Program-made: the position numbers and the translations under genes | The notes under the pieces: model-generated | What the model was told of the DNA's origin: nothing | Database searches by the model: none | The model's input: only the letters and a program-made list of their open reading frames with translations | Part shown: positions 51,661-60,771 of the stretch, one piece after another | How the letters are laid out: each line of letters begins with the position of its first letter | Numbering within the stretch: the first letter of the stretch is position 1 | NCBI RefSeq assembly: GCF_040008265.1 | Contig: NZ_CP155620.1 | Coordinates: 1,054,001-1,118,000 of the forward strand | DNA length: 64,000 nucleotides | Direction: 5' to 3' | Origin: Campylobacter sp. CCS1377 | GTDB taxonomy: Bacteria > Campylobacterota > Campylobacteria > Campylobacterales > Campylobacteraceae

Positions 51661-52220
51661 AAATTTTACTAGGAATTTCGGGTTCAAGTAGCGTTGATTT
51701 AGGTTTAAAACTTTTAGAAATTTTAGAAAAAAAATGCGAGCTTTATTGTATCATTACAAAGGGTGCAAAAATAAGCTTTGAAGCCGAAAATAAGCAAAAT
51801 TTAGAAAAAATTTGTCAAGAAAAATTTCAAAATACTCATTTTTTAAATGATGAAAATTTAAGCACAAGTGTAGCAAGTGGATCTTTTGGCATAGAACAAA
51901 CCCTCATAGCTCCTTGTTCCATCTCAAGCCTTGCTAAAATTCACGCAGGATTTGCTGACACGCTTTTAATGCGTGCGGCAGCTGTAGCTTTAAAGGAAAG
52001 AAAAAAACTTATTTTAGGCGTTCGCGAAATGCCTTTTTCAACCCTAAATTTAGAACAAATGACAAAACTTAGTCAAATGGGGGTAATTATAGCACCACCC
52101 ATAATAGCAAGCTATTCGAATGCAAAAAATTTAGAACAAATGCAAAATTTCATTGTAGGAAAATGGCTCGATCTTTTAGAAATTAAACACGATTTGTATC
52201 AAAAATGGCAAAAATTTTAG
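51657..52220 (+). CDS. ubiX: Flavin prenyltransferase
   Basis: Makes prenylated FMN, the cofactor for UbiD-type decarboxylases in ubiquinone or menaquinone-related pathways. The 187-residue flavoprotein opens with LLGISGSSSVDLGLKLLE (FMN site) and shows LIAPCSISSLAKIHAGFADTLLMRAAAVALKERKKLILGVREMPFSTLNLEQM, of which the catalytic SxxS/Arg/Glu parts are clear. ATGA overlap with flgA. Confidence 0.9.
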   Translation: MKILLGISGSSSVDLGLKLLEILEKKCELYCIITKGAKISFEAENKQNLEKICQEKFQNTHFLNDENLSTSVASGSFGIEQTLIAPCSISSLAKIHAGFADTLLMRAAAVALKERKKLILGVREMPFSTLNLEQMTKLSQMGVIIAPPIIASYSNAKNLEQMQNFIVGKWLDLLEIKHDLYQKWQKF

Positions 52221-52261
52221 CTTGAATTTGTTATATTTTTAAAAATTTTTTTGGAGTAAAA

Positions 52262-52738
52262 ATGACTTGTTTGTATCCAGGGACTTTTGATCCTATTACC
52301 AATGGACATTTAGATGTGATTAAAAGAGCATTAAAAATTTTCGATAAGGTAATCGTAGCCATAGCAAAAAGCGAACATAAAAAACCTTGTTTTGATTTAG
52401 AACAACGCAAAAATTTAGCAAGTTTAGCAACCGCTAATTTAAAAAATATAGAAATTATCACTTTTGAAACCTTACTTGTCGATCTTGCAAAAGAACTTAA
52501 AGTAAATACCATAGTACGCGGACTTAGAGCGGTAAGCGATTTTGAATACGAATTGCAAATTGGCTATGCAAATAATGCTTTATGGAGCGAATTTGAAACC
52601 ATTTATTTAATGCCAAATTTAAAAAATGCCTTTATTTCAAGCTCCATTGTAAGATCGATTGCAAGTCATGGTGGTGATGTGAGCTCCTTAGTACCAAAAG
52701 AAATTTTACCCTTTTTAAAGGATTTGCCTTGTATGTAG
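52262..52738 (+). CDS. coaD: Phosphopantetheine adenylyltransferase
   Basis: Fourth step of coenzyme A synthesis. The 158-residue protein has the nucleotidyltransferase TxGH-like motif (YPGTFDPITNGHLDVI), VRGLRAVSDFEYE and FISSSIVRSIASHGGDVS, all standard for CoaD. It shares its last bases with tmk. Confidence 0.96.
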   Translation: MTCLYPGTFDPITNGHLDVIKRALKIFDKVIVAIAKSEHKKPCFDLEQRKNLASLATANLKNIEIITFETLLVDLAKELKVNTIVRGLRAVSDFEYELQIGYANNALWSEFETIYLMPNLKNAFISSSIVRSIASHGGDVSSLVPKEILPFLKDLPCM

Positions 52739-53307
52739 CATTTGAAGGAATTGACTGTATAGGAAAAAGTACCCAGATCTCACTTTTAAAACAAATTTAT
52801 CCCCAAGCAATTTTTACGCGAGAACCAGGCGGAACGGAGTTAGGAGGCCACTTAAGAGAACTTTTGCTTTATAACAAATTTGAGTTAAGTAAAAAAGCTG
52901 AACTCTTGCTTTTTTTAGCCGATCGTGCACAACACTATGAAGAAGTGATAAAGTCTAATAAAAACAAACTCATCATCAGCGATAGGAGCTTTATTTCAGG
53001 TATGGCTTATGCGAAAGACTTTGAAAATAATTTACTTTTTAATCTAAATGCCTTTGCTTTGGATGATTTTTTTCCGCAAAAAGTCATTTTTTTAAAAGGT
53101 GATAAAGATTTAATCGAAGAACGCTTAAAACAAAAAGAACAAGATAGCATAGAAAAACGCGGGATTCATTATTTTTTAAGTGTGCAAGATAAGCTTGAAA
53201 ACATTCTAAATTTTTTAAAAGAAAAAATTGATTTTGAATTTTTAACCTTAAATGCAAGAAACACAAAAGAAAATTTACATCAAAAAATAAAGGAATTTTT
53301 ACTATGA
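52729..53307 (+). CDS. tmk: Thymidylate kinase
   Basis: Phosphorylates dTMP to dTDP. 192 residues with P-loop FEGIDCIGKSTQ, DR(E/Y)-type REPGGTELG, and the DRSFISGMAY segment. TTG at 52729 is the only reasonable start: the nearby ATG is in the coaD frame. AAAGGA lies before it. It overlaps coaD by 10 bases and hisS by 4. Confidence 0.93.
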   Translation: MYVAFEGIDCIGKSTQISLLKQIYPQAIFTREPGGTELGGHLRELLLYNKFELSKKAELLLFLADRAQHYEEVIKSNKNKLIISDRSFISGMAYAKDFENNLLFNLNAFALDDFFPQKVIFLKGDKDLIEERLKQKEQDSIEKRGIHYFLSVQDKLENILNFLKEKIDFEFLTLNARNTKENLHQKIKEFLL

Positions 53308-54530
53308 TAAATGCCTTAAAAGGAATGAAAGATTTACTCGATAAAGAAGCAAAACGCTATGAAAAAGTGATTAAGACTTGCGAAGAAGTGGCTAAAAACT
53401 ATGGTTTTACTTTTATCAATGTTCCACATTTAGAGCAAAGTGCGCTTTTTAAAAGAAGCGTGGGTGAAAGCTCTGATATAGTGGGTAAAGAAATGTATGA
53501 ATTTATTGATAAGGGCGAAAATCAAGTTTGTATGCGTCCTGAAGGCACAGCTGGGGTTGTGCGAGCTTATATAGAAAAAAAACTAGATAAAAGCAATACA
53601 CCAAAGCGTTGGTTTTATCATGGCTCGATGTTTCGCTATGAAAGACCACAAAAAGGGCGTTTGAGAGAATTCCATCAATTCGGCGTTGAAAGTTTTGGAA
53701 ATGCAAGTGTTTATGAAGATGCAAGTATTATCTTAATGCTTGTGGAAATTTTCACTCGTCTTGAAATTAAATTTAAACTTGTCATTAACTCTTTAGGTTG
53801 CATAGAATGTATGCCAAAATACCACGAAAATTTAGTCAAATTTTTAGATGCACAAAGTGGATTTTGCGAAGATTGCCTGCGCAGAAAAGGCTTAAATCCT
53901 ATCCGCATTTTAGATTGCAAAAACGAACACTGCCAAAACTTACTGCAAAACGCTCCACTTTTAGAGCAAAATTTATGTCCATCTTGCCAAAAAGATTTTG
54001 AAATTTTACAAAGCATTTTGAAAGAAAATGAAGTGGAATTTGAAGTGGATTCTAAGCTGGTGCGTGGGCTTGATTATTACTCTAAAACGGCTTTTGAATT
54101 TATTAGCGATGAAATTGGTGCAAAGGCTGCTATTGCTGGGGGTGGAAGGTATGATAGGCTTATAGAGTATTTAGGTGGAAAAAGTGGTTTTGGTGTTGGT
54201 TTTGCTATGGGTATAGAAAGGATAATGGCTATTTTAGAGCAAAAAGAAGAATGTGATAAAAGAGAAGGAATTTATCTTTGCGCTTTAGATGAAACTTACA
54301 TTGACAGACTTTTAAAAATCGCTACGAGTTTGAGAAAAAAACACAAAGTGATTTTAAATTACGAAGCTAAAAAGCTTGCTAAACACTTAGAAAACGCCGA
54401 TAAAATAGGTGCTGAAATTTTTCTTTGTATGGGTGAAAATGAAGCACAAAGCCAAAGCTTGTTTTATAAAAATTTAGAAAATAAAAACGAAAAAATCATT
54501 AAAATTTCAGATTTGGAGCAAAATTTATGA
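53304..54530 (+). CDS. hisS: Histidyl-tRNA synthetase
   Basis: Class II synthetase, 408 residues. Motif 2 is FYHGSMFRYERPQKGRLREFHQFGVE, the histidine A motif is LVRGLDYYSKTAFEF, and motif 3 is GFAMGIERI. A Cys-rich insert (CIECMPKYHE...CEDCLRRK...LCPSCQKDF) lies between. Overlaps speA by 4 bases. Confidence 0.96.
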   Translation: MINALKGMKDLLDKEAKRYEKVIKTCEEVAKNYGFTFINVPHLEQSALFKRSVGESSDIVGKEMYEFIDKGENQVCMRPEGTAGVVRAYIEKKLDKSNTPKRWFYHGSMFRYERPQKGRLREFHQFGVESFGNASVYEDASIILMLVEIFTRLEIKFKLVINSLGCIECMPKYHENLVKFLDAQSGFCEDCLRRKGLNPIRILDCKNEHCQNLLQNAPLLEQNLCPSCQKDFEILQSILKENEVEFEVDSKLVRGLDYYSKTAFEFISDEIGAKAAIAGGGRYDRLIEYLGGKSGFGVGFAMGIERIMAILEQKEECDKREGIYLCALDETYIDRLLKIATSLRKKHKVILNYEAKKLAKHLENADKIGAEIFLCMGENEAQSQSLFYKNLENKNEKIIKISDLEQNL

Positions 54531-56371
54531 TGAATTACGGCATTGATATTTGGGGAAATGAAAATTTTATTATTAAAAATGGCAAAGTTTGTATTAATTA
54601 CGAAAAAAAACCTGCCATCATCGATATAGTTAAAGAATTACGAGATGATGGCTATAAAGGACCTTTGCTTTTAAGGTTTCCTCATCTTATCCAAAAGCAA
54701 ATCGAAAGCATCTACGGCAGCTTTAACAAAGCACGAAAAGAATTTGACTACAAAGGCAATTTTAACGCCGTTTATCCTTTAAAAGTCAATCAATATCCTG
54801 GTTTTGTAAAAAATCTCGTGCGTCTTGGAAAAGACTACAACTACGGCCTTGAAGCAGGAAGTAAAGCAGAACTTTTACTCGCTATGGCTTATAATAACCA
54901 AAACGCCCCAATCACCGTAAATGGCTTTAAAGATAGAGAACTCATCAATATAGGCTTTATCGCTGCTGAAATGGGACACAATATCACTTTAACCATAGAA
55001 GGGCTTAACGAACTTGAAGCCATTATCGACATTGCCAAAGAACGATTTAAGCCTAAGCCAAATATTGGACTTCGCGTGCGTCTTCACTCTGCAGGGGTTG
55101 GAATTTGGGCTAAAAGTGGCGGGATAAACTCCAAATTTGGATTAACTTCAACTGAACTCATCGAGGCTGTAAATTTATTAAAAGCCAATAAACTCTTAGA
55201 ACAATTCACCATGATACATTTTCATCTAGGCTCGCAAATTACTGAAATTCATCCACTAAAAAAAGCCTTAAATGAAGCTGGAAATATCTACACTGAGCTT
55301 AGAAAAATGGGTGCAAAAAATCTAAAAGCTATTAATCTTGGTGGCGGTTTAGCTGTGGAATACTCGCAATTTAAAAACGAAAAAAGCAGAAATTACACTT
55401 TAAGAGAATACGCTAATGATGTGGTTTTTATCCTAAAAAATATCGCCGAACAAAAAAAAGATCTTGAACCTGATATTTTTATAGAAAGTGGGCGTTTTGT
55501 AGCGGCAAATCACGCGGTTTTAATCGCTCCTGTTTTGGAACTTTTCTCCCAAGAATACACCGAAAGCAAACTCATACTCAAAAAGCAAAATCCAAAACTT
55601 ATCGATGAGCTTTACGATCTTTATAAAAGTATCAAGCCTTCAAATGCCCTAGAATATCTCCACGATAGCATCGATCATTTAGAAAGCATTTTAACCCTTT
55701 TTGATTTGGGCTATGTGGATTTAGAGGATCGCTCTAATGCTGAAATTCTAACGCATTTAATCACAAAAAAAGCCATTTTGCTTTTAGGCGACAAGCAAAA
55801 CCCTGCGGATTTACTTGCCATACAAGATGAAGTGCAAGAAAGGTATTTGGTTAATTTTTCGCTTTTTCAAAGTATGCCAGATTTTTGGGGCTTGGAGCAA
55901 AACTTTCCTATTATGCCGCTTGATCGCCTTGATGAAGAGCCGACTAGAAGCGCAAGCATTTGGGATATTACCTGTGATAGCGATGGCGAAATTTCGTATT
56001 CTAAGGACAATCCTTTGTTTTTGCATGATGTTGATGTGGAAAAAGAAAATTATTTTCTAGGCTTTTTCTTAGTGGGCGCTTATCAAGAAGTGCTTGGAAT
56101 GAAGCATAATCTTTTCACCCATCCTACTGAAGCCATTATTAGCATTAATGATAAAGGTTATGAGATTGAAAGCATCATTGAAGCTCAGTCCATACTTGAT
56201 ACTTTAGAGGATTTAGACTATGATATACACGCGATTATGGACATTTTAAATGAAAGAATTTCAAACTCAAATTTAGTCAATGAAAAGCAGAAAAAACACA
56301 TTTTGGGCGAACTTTATCTTTTCTTAAATGATAATGGTTATCTAAAAAGCATTGATGGGAAAGAGAGTTGA
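54527..56371 (+). CDS. speA: Biosynthetic arginine decarboxylase
   Basis: A PLP enzyme converting arginine to agmatine at the head of polyamine synthesis. The 614-residue protein has the PLP-Lys region FNAVYPLKVNQYPGFVKNL, the glycine-rich phosphate site INLGGGLAVEY, and the catalytic WDITCDSDGE. The length matches the SpeA branch. Last gene of the flgA operon; a terminator follows. Confidence 0.95.
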   Translation: MMNYGIDIWGNENFIIKNGKVCINYEKKPAIIDIVKELRDDGYKGPLLLRFPHLIQKQIESIYGSFNKARKEFDYKGNFNAVYPLKVNQYPGFVKNLVRLGKDYNYGLEAGSKAELLLAMAYNNQNAPITVNGFKDRELINIGFIAAEMGHNITLTIEGLNELEAIIDIAKERFKPKPNIGLRVRLHSAGVGIWAKSGGINSKFGLTSTELIEAVNLLKANKLLEQFTMIHFHLGSQITEIHPLKKALNEAGNIYTELRKMGAKNLKAINLGGGLAVEYSQFKNEKSRNYTLREYANDVVFILKNIAEQKKDLEPDIFIESGRFVAANHAVLIAPVLELFSQEYTESKLILKKQNPKLIDELYDLYKSIKPSNALEYLHDSIDHLESILTLFDLGYVDLEDRSNAEILTHLITKKAILLLGDKQNPADLLAIQDEVQERYLVNFSLFQSMPDFWGLEQNFPIMPLDRLDEEPTRSASIWDITCDSDGEISYSKDNPLFLHDVDVEKENYFLGFFLVGAYQEVLGMKHNLFTHPTEAIISINDKGYEIESIIEAQSILDTLEDLDYDIHAIMDILNERISNSNLVNEKQKKHILGELYLFLNDNGYLKSIDGKES

Positions 56372-56381
56372 AATTTAATTT

Positions 56382-56404
56382 AAGCGGTTTTAAAAACCGC
56401 TTTT
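56382..56404. terminator. Terminator between speA and the convergent lipoprotein gene
   Basis: AAGCGGTTT / AAACCGCTT stem (9 bp) with a 3-base loop and a short T run on the plus strand. It may serve both directions, because A residues precede it. Confidence 0.75.
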
Positions 56405-56408
56405 AAGC

Positions 56409-57282
56409 TTAGTATTGATTAAATTCATAAGTGAAAGTTCCACCATCAGTTACAAGATCTATTCTTAAAATTTGTTGCAATGAACAATTTGAAGAAAATT
56501 TTCTTTTCTCTCCAAAAGGAATGACTTTATTTAAAGCATCAGCTCTATCCTTTTTGTGAAATAATGTTCTATCTTTTTTACTCATTTTATTAAATTCTTC
56601 CAAAACTTCCTTTTCATTATTGCTAAAAACTGGAAAAAAATTCTTGACCAAAAAATAACCCTCTTTTTTTATTTTATTATTTTCACTACCCTCAAAACTG
56701 ATTACATCTTTCTTCAAACGACTACTATACCAAGGTCGATTTAAATCTTCTTTTATTTCTTTTTTAGCTTTTTGTATTAGTTTATCTTTTTGCGTCTCAA
56801 CTTTTTTTATAACTTCATCTTTGCTATAACCTTCAACAGAAAATAAAACATCTTGTATGTTTTGACTTATTTCTTTTATATCTCCTCTTTTTTCCTTAAT
56901 TATAACTTTATAATTCTAAATAATTGTTAGCACCTGTAAGATTTAGTTGCAAATAATGAATTTTATCATCTATTTCATAAGAATCAAAAGCATATTTTAC
57001 TTTATGCTTTTCATAGTAGTCCTTTACCAGTTGTTTATATTCTTCACCTATAACATAATCATACTTATATAAACCGCAATTTCCTTGATTAATAATAACA
57101 TCTTCTACAATAGTATTATTATCTTTAGATTGAACCATTATATTTGTTTTTGCTGCACCAGATCCATTTTGGTAAAAAATAGTAAATAATTCCACTGTCG
57201 GAGCTTCTATCTTTTCTCCGCAACCACCCAAAAACGCAGCCAAAGCTAAAGCCCCCACAAATTTAAAACCCATTTTTTTCAT
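56409..57282 (-). pseudogene. Lipoprotein of unknown function, interrupted by a frameshift
   Basis: The 5' part (56908-57282, 124 residues) has a signal peptide and lipobox (AALALAAFLGGCGEK) and ends HYLQLNLTGANNYLEL, stop. The next frame is open from that point with no ATG, GTG or TTG for about 57 codons. It reads YKVIIKEKRGDIKEI, then IQDVLFSVEGYSKDEV..., and continues to 56409 (ending GTFTYEFNQY). Removing one T in GAATTATAAA joins LEYKVIIKEKRG smoothly into an approximately 290-residue protein. A G9 tract and a candidate promoter lie upstream, so it is phase-variable as well as frameshifted. Family unknown. Confidence 0.65.
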
Positions 57283-57317
57283 TTTTTCCTTTCAAACAAA
57301 ATTTAAATAAAGATAAA

Positions 57318-57323
57318 ATCATA
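57318..57323 (-). promoter_or_regulatory. Candidate -10 box abutting the G9 tract
   Basis: TATGAT on the minus strand follows the G tract directly and lies 36 bases before the lipoprotein ATG. Tract length would therefore alter the spacer of the promoter. Confidence 0.4.
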
Positions 57324-57324
57324 T

Positions 57325-57333
57325 CCCCCCCCC
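57325..57333 (-). repeat. Homopolymeric G9 tract (phase-variation candidate)
   Basis: Nine G on the minus strand, 43-51 bases before the lipoprotein start. Distance and position resemble the G11 tract of the adhesin gene. Divergent cysE begins 84 bases away. Confidence 0.7.
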
Positions 57334-57416
57334 TCTATTAAAAAATGCTTAAATAATAAATTTATAGAAATTTTTGATAAAATTAAACTTTTTGCAAACC
57401 AACCACAAGGAAAAAA

Positions 57417-58055
57417 ATGAACCTTTTTAGTATCATCAAAGAAGACTTTTCGCAACCTAAAATTCAAGATCCGGCGTATAATTCTTTCATAGAGCTTTTT
57501 TTTAATTATCCAGGCGTTTGGGCAGTGGTAAATTACCGTTTTGCGCACTTTTTTTATCAAAAAAATTTCAAACGCCTAGCAAGGATTATCAGCGGAATTT
57601 CACAGTTTTTAACCGGAGTTGATTTACACCCCGAAGCAAGTCTTGGAAGGCGCGTATTTATCGATCATGCAAACGGTGTTGTTATAGGACAAACCACCAT
57701 TATAGAAGATGATGTGCTCATTTATCAAGGCGTAACCTTAGGTGGGACAAGTCTTGAAAAAGGCATCAAGCGCCACCCTACCATCAAAAAAGGTGTTATT
57801 ATAGGCTCAGGTGCAAAAGTGCTTGGAAATATCACCATAGGAGAATACGCAAAAATAGGCTCAAACGCCGTAGTGGTAAAAGATGTCGGCGCGAATTTAA
57901 CCGCAGTTGGAATTCCTGCGCGTATTGTGGAAGAAATCAAAAAACCCCAAAAATCTCGTGCTATTGATGCGCTTTGTGAAGATAGGCTAGAAAAATTTGA
58001 AAAGAAAATCGCAGAGCTTGAAAATTTGATTTTAGAATTAAAACACAATGCGTAA
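57417..58055 (+). CDS. cysE: Serine acetyltransferase
   Basis: Makes O-acetylserine for cysteine synthesis. The 212-residue protein has an N-terminal helical part (FIELFFNYPGVWAVVNYRFAHFFY) and left-handed beta-helix hexapeptides (FIDHANGVVIGQTTIIEDDV; HPTIKKGVIIGSGAKVLGNI; SNAVVVKDVGANLTAVG). The catalytic His is in DHANG. AAGGAAAAAA precedes the ATG and TAAAAT at 57378-57383 is a likely -10 box. Overlaps pabB by 8 bases. Confidence 0.95.
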   Translation: MNLFSIIKEDFSQPKIQDPAYNSFIELFFNYPGVWAVVNYRFAHFFYQKNFKRLARIISGISQFLTGVDLHPEASLGRRVFIDHANGVVIGQTTIIEDDVLIYQGVTLGGTSLEKGIKRHPTIKKGVIIGSGAKVLGNITIGEYAKIGSNAVVVKDVGANLTAVGIPARIVEEIKKPQKSRAIDALCEDRLEKFEKKIAELENLILELKHNA

Positions 58056-59814
58056 TTTTGCTATTTTTGATAATCAAATTTATTATGATTTAAAATGCAT
58101 CTTAAAAGCAAAAAATCAAAAAGAAAGCAAAAAATGCTTTAAAATTTTACAAAAATACAAGCACAAATTCTTTTTTATTTGCGTGATTGATTATGAATTT
58201 TACGAGTATTTAGAAGATAAAAATTACAAAAGCAAAGAAGAATATTTGAAATTTTTTGTTTATAGAAAAAGAAAGCCTTTTAAACCTTTAGAAATAGACG
58301 ATGAAAGTTTTTTACCTTCTTTTAAAAGCAACTTAGATTTTAAAGAGTATGAAAAGAATTTCGCTCTAGTAAAAAAAGCTATTGCTAAGGGGCAAAGTTA
58401 TCAGATTAACCTTACTCAAAGTTTTGATTTTGAAAGCAAACTTGATGGTTTTTCTTTGTTTAATCTTTTATCAAAAAGACAAGATACCGAATTTAAAGCT
58501 TTTATTAAAGATGAGAAAAAAGAAATTCTCTCCTTTTCACCGGAATTATTTTTCAAAACAAGCAAAAGAAATATCATCACAAAGCCTATGAAAGGTACTG
58601 TCAAAAGAGATGAAAATCCTAAAAAAGATGAAGAAAACAAACTTTTTTTAAAAAATGACAGCAAAAATTTAAGCGAAAATGTAATGATAGCCGATCTTTT
58701 ACGAAACGATCTTTCAAAACTCATCAAAAAAGAAAGTATGAAAACAAGGCTTTTTAAGATCCAAAGCCACCCTACTTTACACCAAATGACTTCCACTATA
58801 AAAGGCAAACTCAAAAAAAATACAACTTATTATAAAATCTTTAAAGCCCTATTTCCAAGCGGTTCTATCACAGGCGCCCCAAAGATTGAAAGTATAAAAC
58901 TCATAAAAGATTTAGAAAAAAGACAAAGAGGGATTTATTGTGGTGCCATAGGACTCGTGCATAAAAAAAAGAGTAAATTTAGTGTAGCCATTCGCACCAT
59001 AGAAAAAGAAAAAGTTTATAAATACAGCGTTGGAAGTGGCTTGGTGTGGGATTCTAAACTAAATGAAGAATTTGAAGAGTTAAAGCTAAAGGCTAGCTTT
59101 TTAATGCCAAAGGATTTTTATCTTTTTGAAACGATGTATTATAAAAATGGTTTTATTTTGTTTTTTAAAGAACATCTTCAAAGACTTTTAAACTCTGCTT
59201 TTAAGCTTGGATTTAACACAGAAAAATTAAATCATAAATTTGAAAGCATCTTAAATAAAAACACTAATTTTGATGAATTTAAAAACTTAAGCCTTGAAAA
59301 ATTAAATCAAAAACTTTTTGATGAAAAACACAGCTTGTTTTACAAATTTAAACTAAATGCTCCAAAAAAAGCCTTGATAAAAATCATCTTAGAAAAAAGT
59401 GGAGATTTTAAAATTTCGACTACCTCGCTCACAGAACAAACTAGCGATTTGCTTCTTTTAAGTGATGAAAAATTAAACTCTTGCAGTGATTTTTTATATC
59501 ATAAAACTTCGTTAAGAAAAATTTATGACGAAAAATCTTTTTTATGGAAAGAAAATCAATGCTTTGACATAGCTTTTTTTAACCAAAAAGATGAATTATG
59601 CGAAGGCTCAAGAAGTAATATCATCATAAAAAAAGATGATATTTTTTACACCCCTACTTTGCAAAGCGGACTTTTAAATGGAATTTATAGGCAGTTTTTA
59701 TTGGATTTAAATTTAGTCAAAGAAAAAACACTTTTTAAAGAGGATTTAATAAATGCTGATGAAATTTATTGTATTAATTCTGTGCGTGGATTAAAAAAGG
59801 TAAAGCTAAAATGA
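58048..59814 (+). CDS. pabB: Aminodeoxychorismate synthase component I fused to aminodeoxychorismate lyase
   Basis: A bifunctional enzyme for p-aminobenzoate (folate) synthesis, 588 residues. The N-terminal part (about 1-345) is PabB: GQSYQINLTQSFDF, the catalytic-Lys motif KPMKGTVKR, ENVMIADLLRNDL, PSGSITGAPKIESIKLI and RGIYCGAIGLV. The C-terminal part (about 350-588) is a class IV PLP aminotransferase-like lyase, with LFETMYYKNG at its start and CEGSRSNIII near the end. Translated with pabA (4-base overlap). Confidence 0.92.
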   Translation: MRNFAIFDNQIYYDLKCILKAKNQKESKKCFKILQKYKHKFFFICVIDYEFYEYLEDKNYKSKEEYLKFFVYRKRKPFKPLEIDDESFLPSFKSNLDFKEYEKNFALVKKAIAKGQSYQINLTQSFDFESKLDGFSLFNLLSKRQDTEFKAFIKDEKKEILSFSPELFFKTSKRNIITKPMKGTVKRDENPKKDEENKLFLKNDSKNLSENVMIADLLRNDLSKLIKKESMKTRLFKIQSHPTLHQMTSTIKGKLKKNTTYYKIFKALFPSGSITGAPKIESIKLIKDLEKRQRGIYCGAIGLVHKKKSKFSVAIRTIEKEKVYKYSVGSGLVWDSKLNEEFEELKLKASFLMPKDFYLFETMYYKNGFILFFKEHLQRLLNSAFKLGFNTEKLNHKFESILNKNTNFDEFKNLSLEKLNQKLFDEKHSLFYKFKLNAPKKALIKIILEKSGDFKISTTSLTEQTSDLLLLSDEKLNSCSDFLYHKTSLRKIYDEKSFLWKENQCFDIAFFNQKDELCEGSRSNIIIKKDDIFYTPTLQSGLLNGIYRQFLLDLNLVKEKTLFKEDLINADEIYCINSVRGLKKVKLK

Positions 59815-60389
59815 AAAAAATCCTTTTTATAGACAATTACGACTCTTTTAGCTACACCATAATCTTTTACCTTAAAGAACTTGGCTTTAAATGCAAAGTG
59901 ATTAAAAATGATGAATTTAAAAAAGCAAAAGATTTAGCTAAATTTAACTTTTCACACTTAATCATCTCTCCAGGTCCAAATTCTCCTAGCGAATCAAAAC
60001 TAAGCTTAAAAGCCATTAAATACTTTAAAAAAGATAAAAAAATACTGGGAATTTGTTTAGGCCATCAGTGTATAGGTGAGGTTTTTGGCGGAAAAATTTC
60101 TAAAATGCCCTACCCTATGCATGGTAAAATTTCAAGACTCCATCTAAACAAAAATGCCAAAAAAACTTCGCTTTTTAAAGGCATAAAAGATAAAAGTAAA
60201 ATTTGTTTATATCATTCTTTGCACATTAGTAAAATGCCAAAAAATTGTGAAATTCTAGCCTTAAACGATGAAAATATTATCATGGCTATCAAACATAAAA
60301 AATATGAAATTTATGGAGTACAATTTCATCCTGAAGCGATTTTAAGCCAAAATGGCAAAAAATTGCTTAAAAATTTCATGGAAAATTAA
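59811..60389 (+). CDS. pabA: Aminodeoxychorismate synthase, glutamine amidotransferase
   Basis: Supplies ammonia to PabB. Class I glutaminase triad is visible: Cys in GICLGHQCIGEVFGG and the His-x-Glu pair in GVQFHPEAIL. FIDNYDSFSYTIIFYL opens the protein, the standard PabA/TrpG start; 192 residues. Partnered with pabB by position rather than with trpE. Confidence 0.93.
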   Translation: MKKILFIDNYDSFSYTIIFYLKELGFKCKVIKNDEFKKAKDLAKFNFSHLIISPGPNSPSESKLSLKAIKYFKKDKKILGICLGHQCIGEVFGGKISKMPYPMHGKISRLHLNKNAKKTSLFKGIKDKSKICLYHSLHISKMPKNCEILALNDENIIMAIKHKKYEIYGVQFHPEAILSQNGKKLLKNFMEN

Positions 60390-60771
60390 TTAAATAGATT
60401 TTGTTTATTATTTTTTAATTTTTCCGCAATTTTGTTGTTTTATTTTCAAAAATTTACCCAAATTAAAATCAATATGATGTGATTCTTCTTTTCCTTTTAC
60501 TTCACTTAGAATAACAAGAGTGTGGAAAATCTCCGAGTTGTACCATAGAATGACGAAAAGAAATAGAGGTGTTTAGCTGTATTCAATATGACGGGTAAAA
60601 TATAATTTTTCAGAGTTTGCAAGCATTTTAAAATCTTTTTAAACTTAAGCAAACTCTTGCAAAATTATAGAGCTTTATTTGTTCCTTTTTTTAGTATTTG
60701 ATGTTAAAAAAATGATTTGAATTCTTTTACTAAAATTACAAAGCTCATTTTTATAGGCTTTGGTAAATATT
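60390..60771. other. Gene-free interval with structured elements
   Basis: No credible frame. Contains degenerate dispersed repeats (GAATGACGAAAAG, ATATGACGGG) at about 60540-60595. It then holds a TATAAT at 60601, an inverted repeat GAGTTTGC (60613-60620) with GCAAACTC (60648-60655), and a minus-strand TATAAT at 60664-60669. These could make a small RNA, but no peptide with a ribosome site is present. Confidence 0.35.

Noticed and set aside
57303-57560. 85-codon minus-strand frame containing the G9 tract
   Set aside because: It lies largely antisense to cysE. Although a tract inside a coding frame would be attractive, the translation (many Arg, Lys, Phe, Ile) looks like antisense sequence.
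60601-60669. Another peptide/antisense module after pabA
   Set aside because: Facing TATAAT boxes and an inverted repeat are present, but no small frame with a ribosome site was found.
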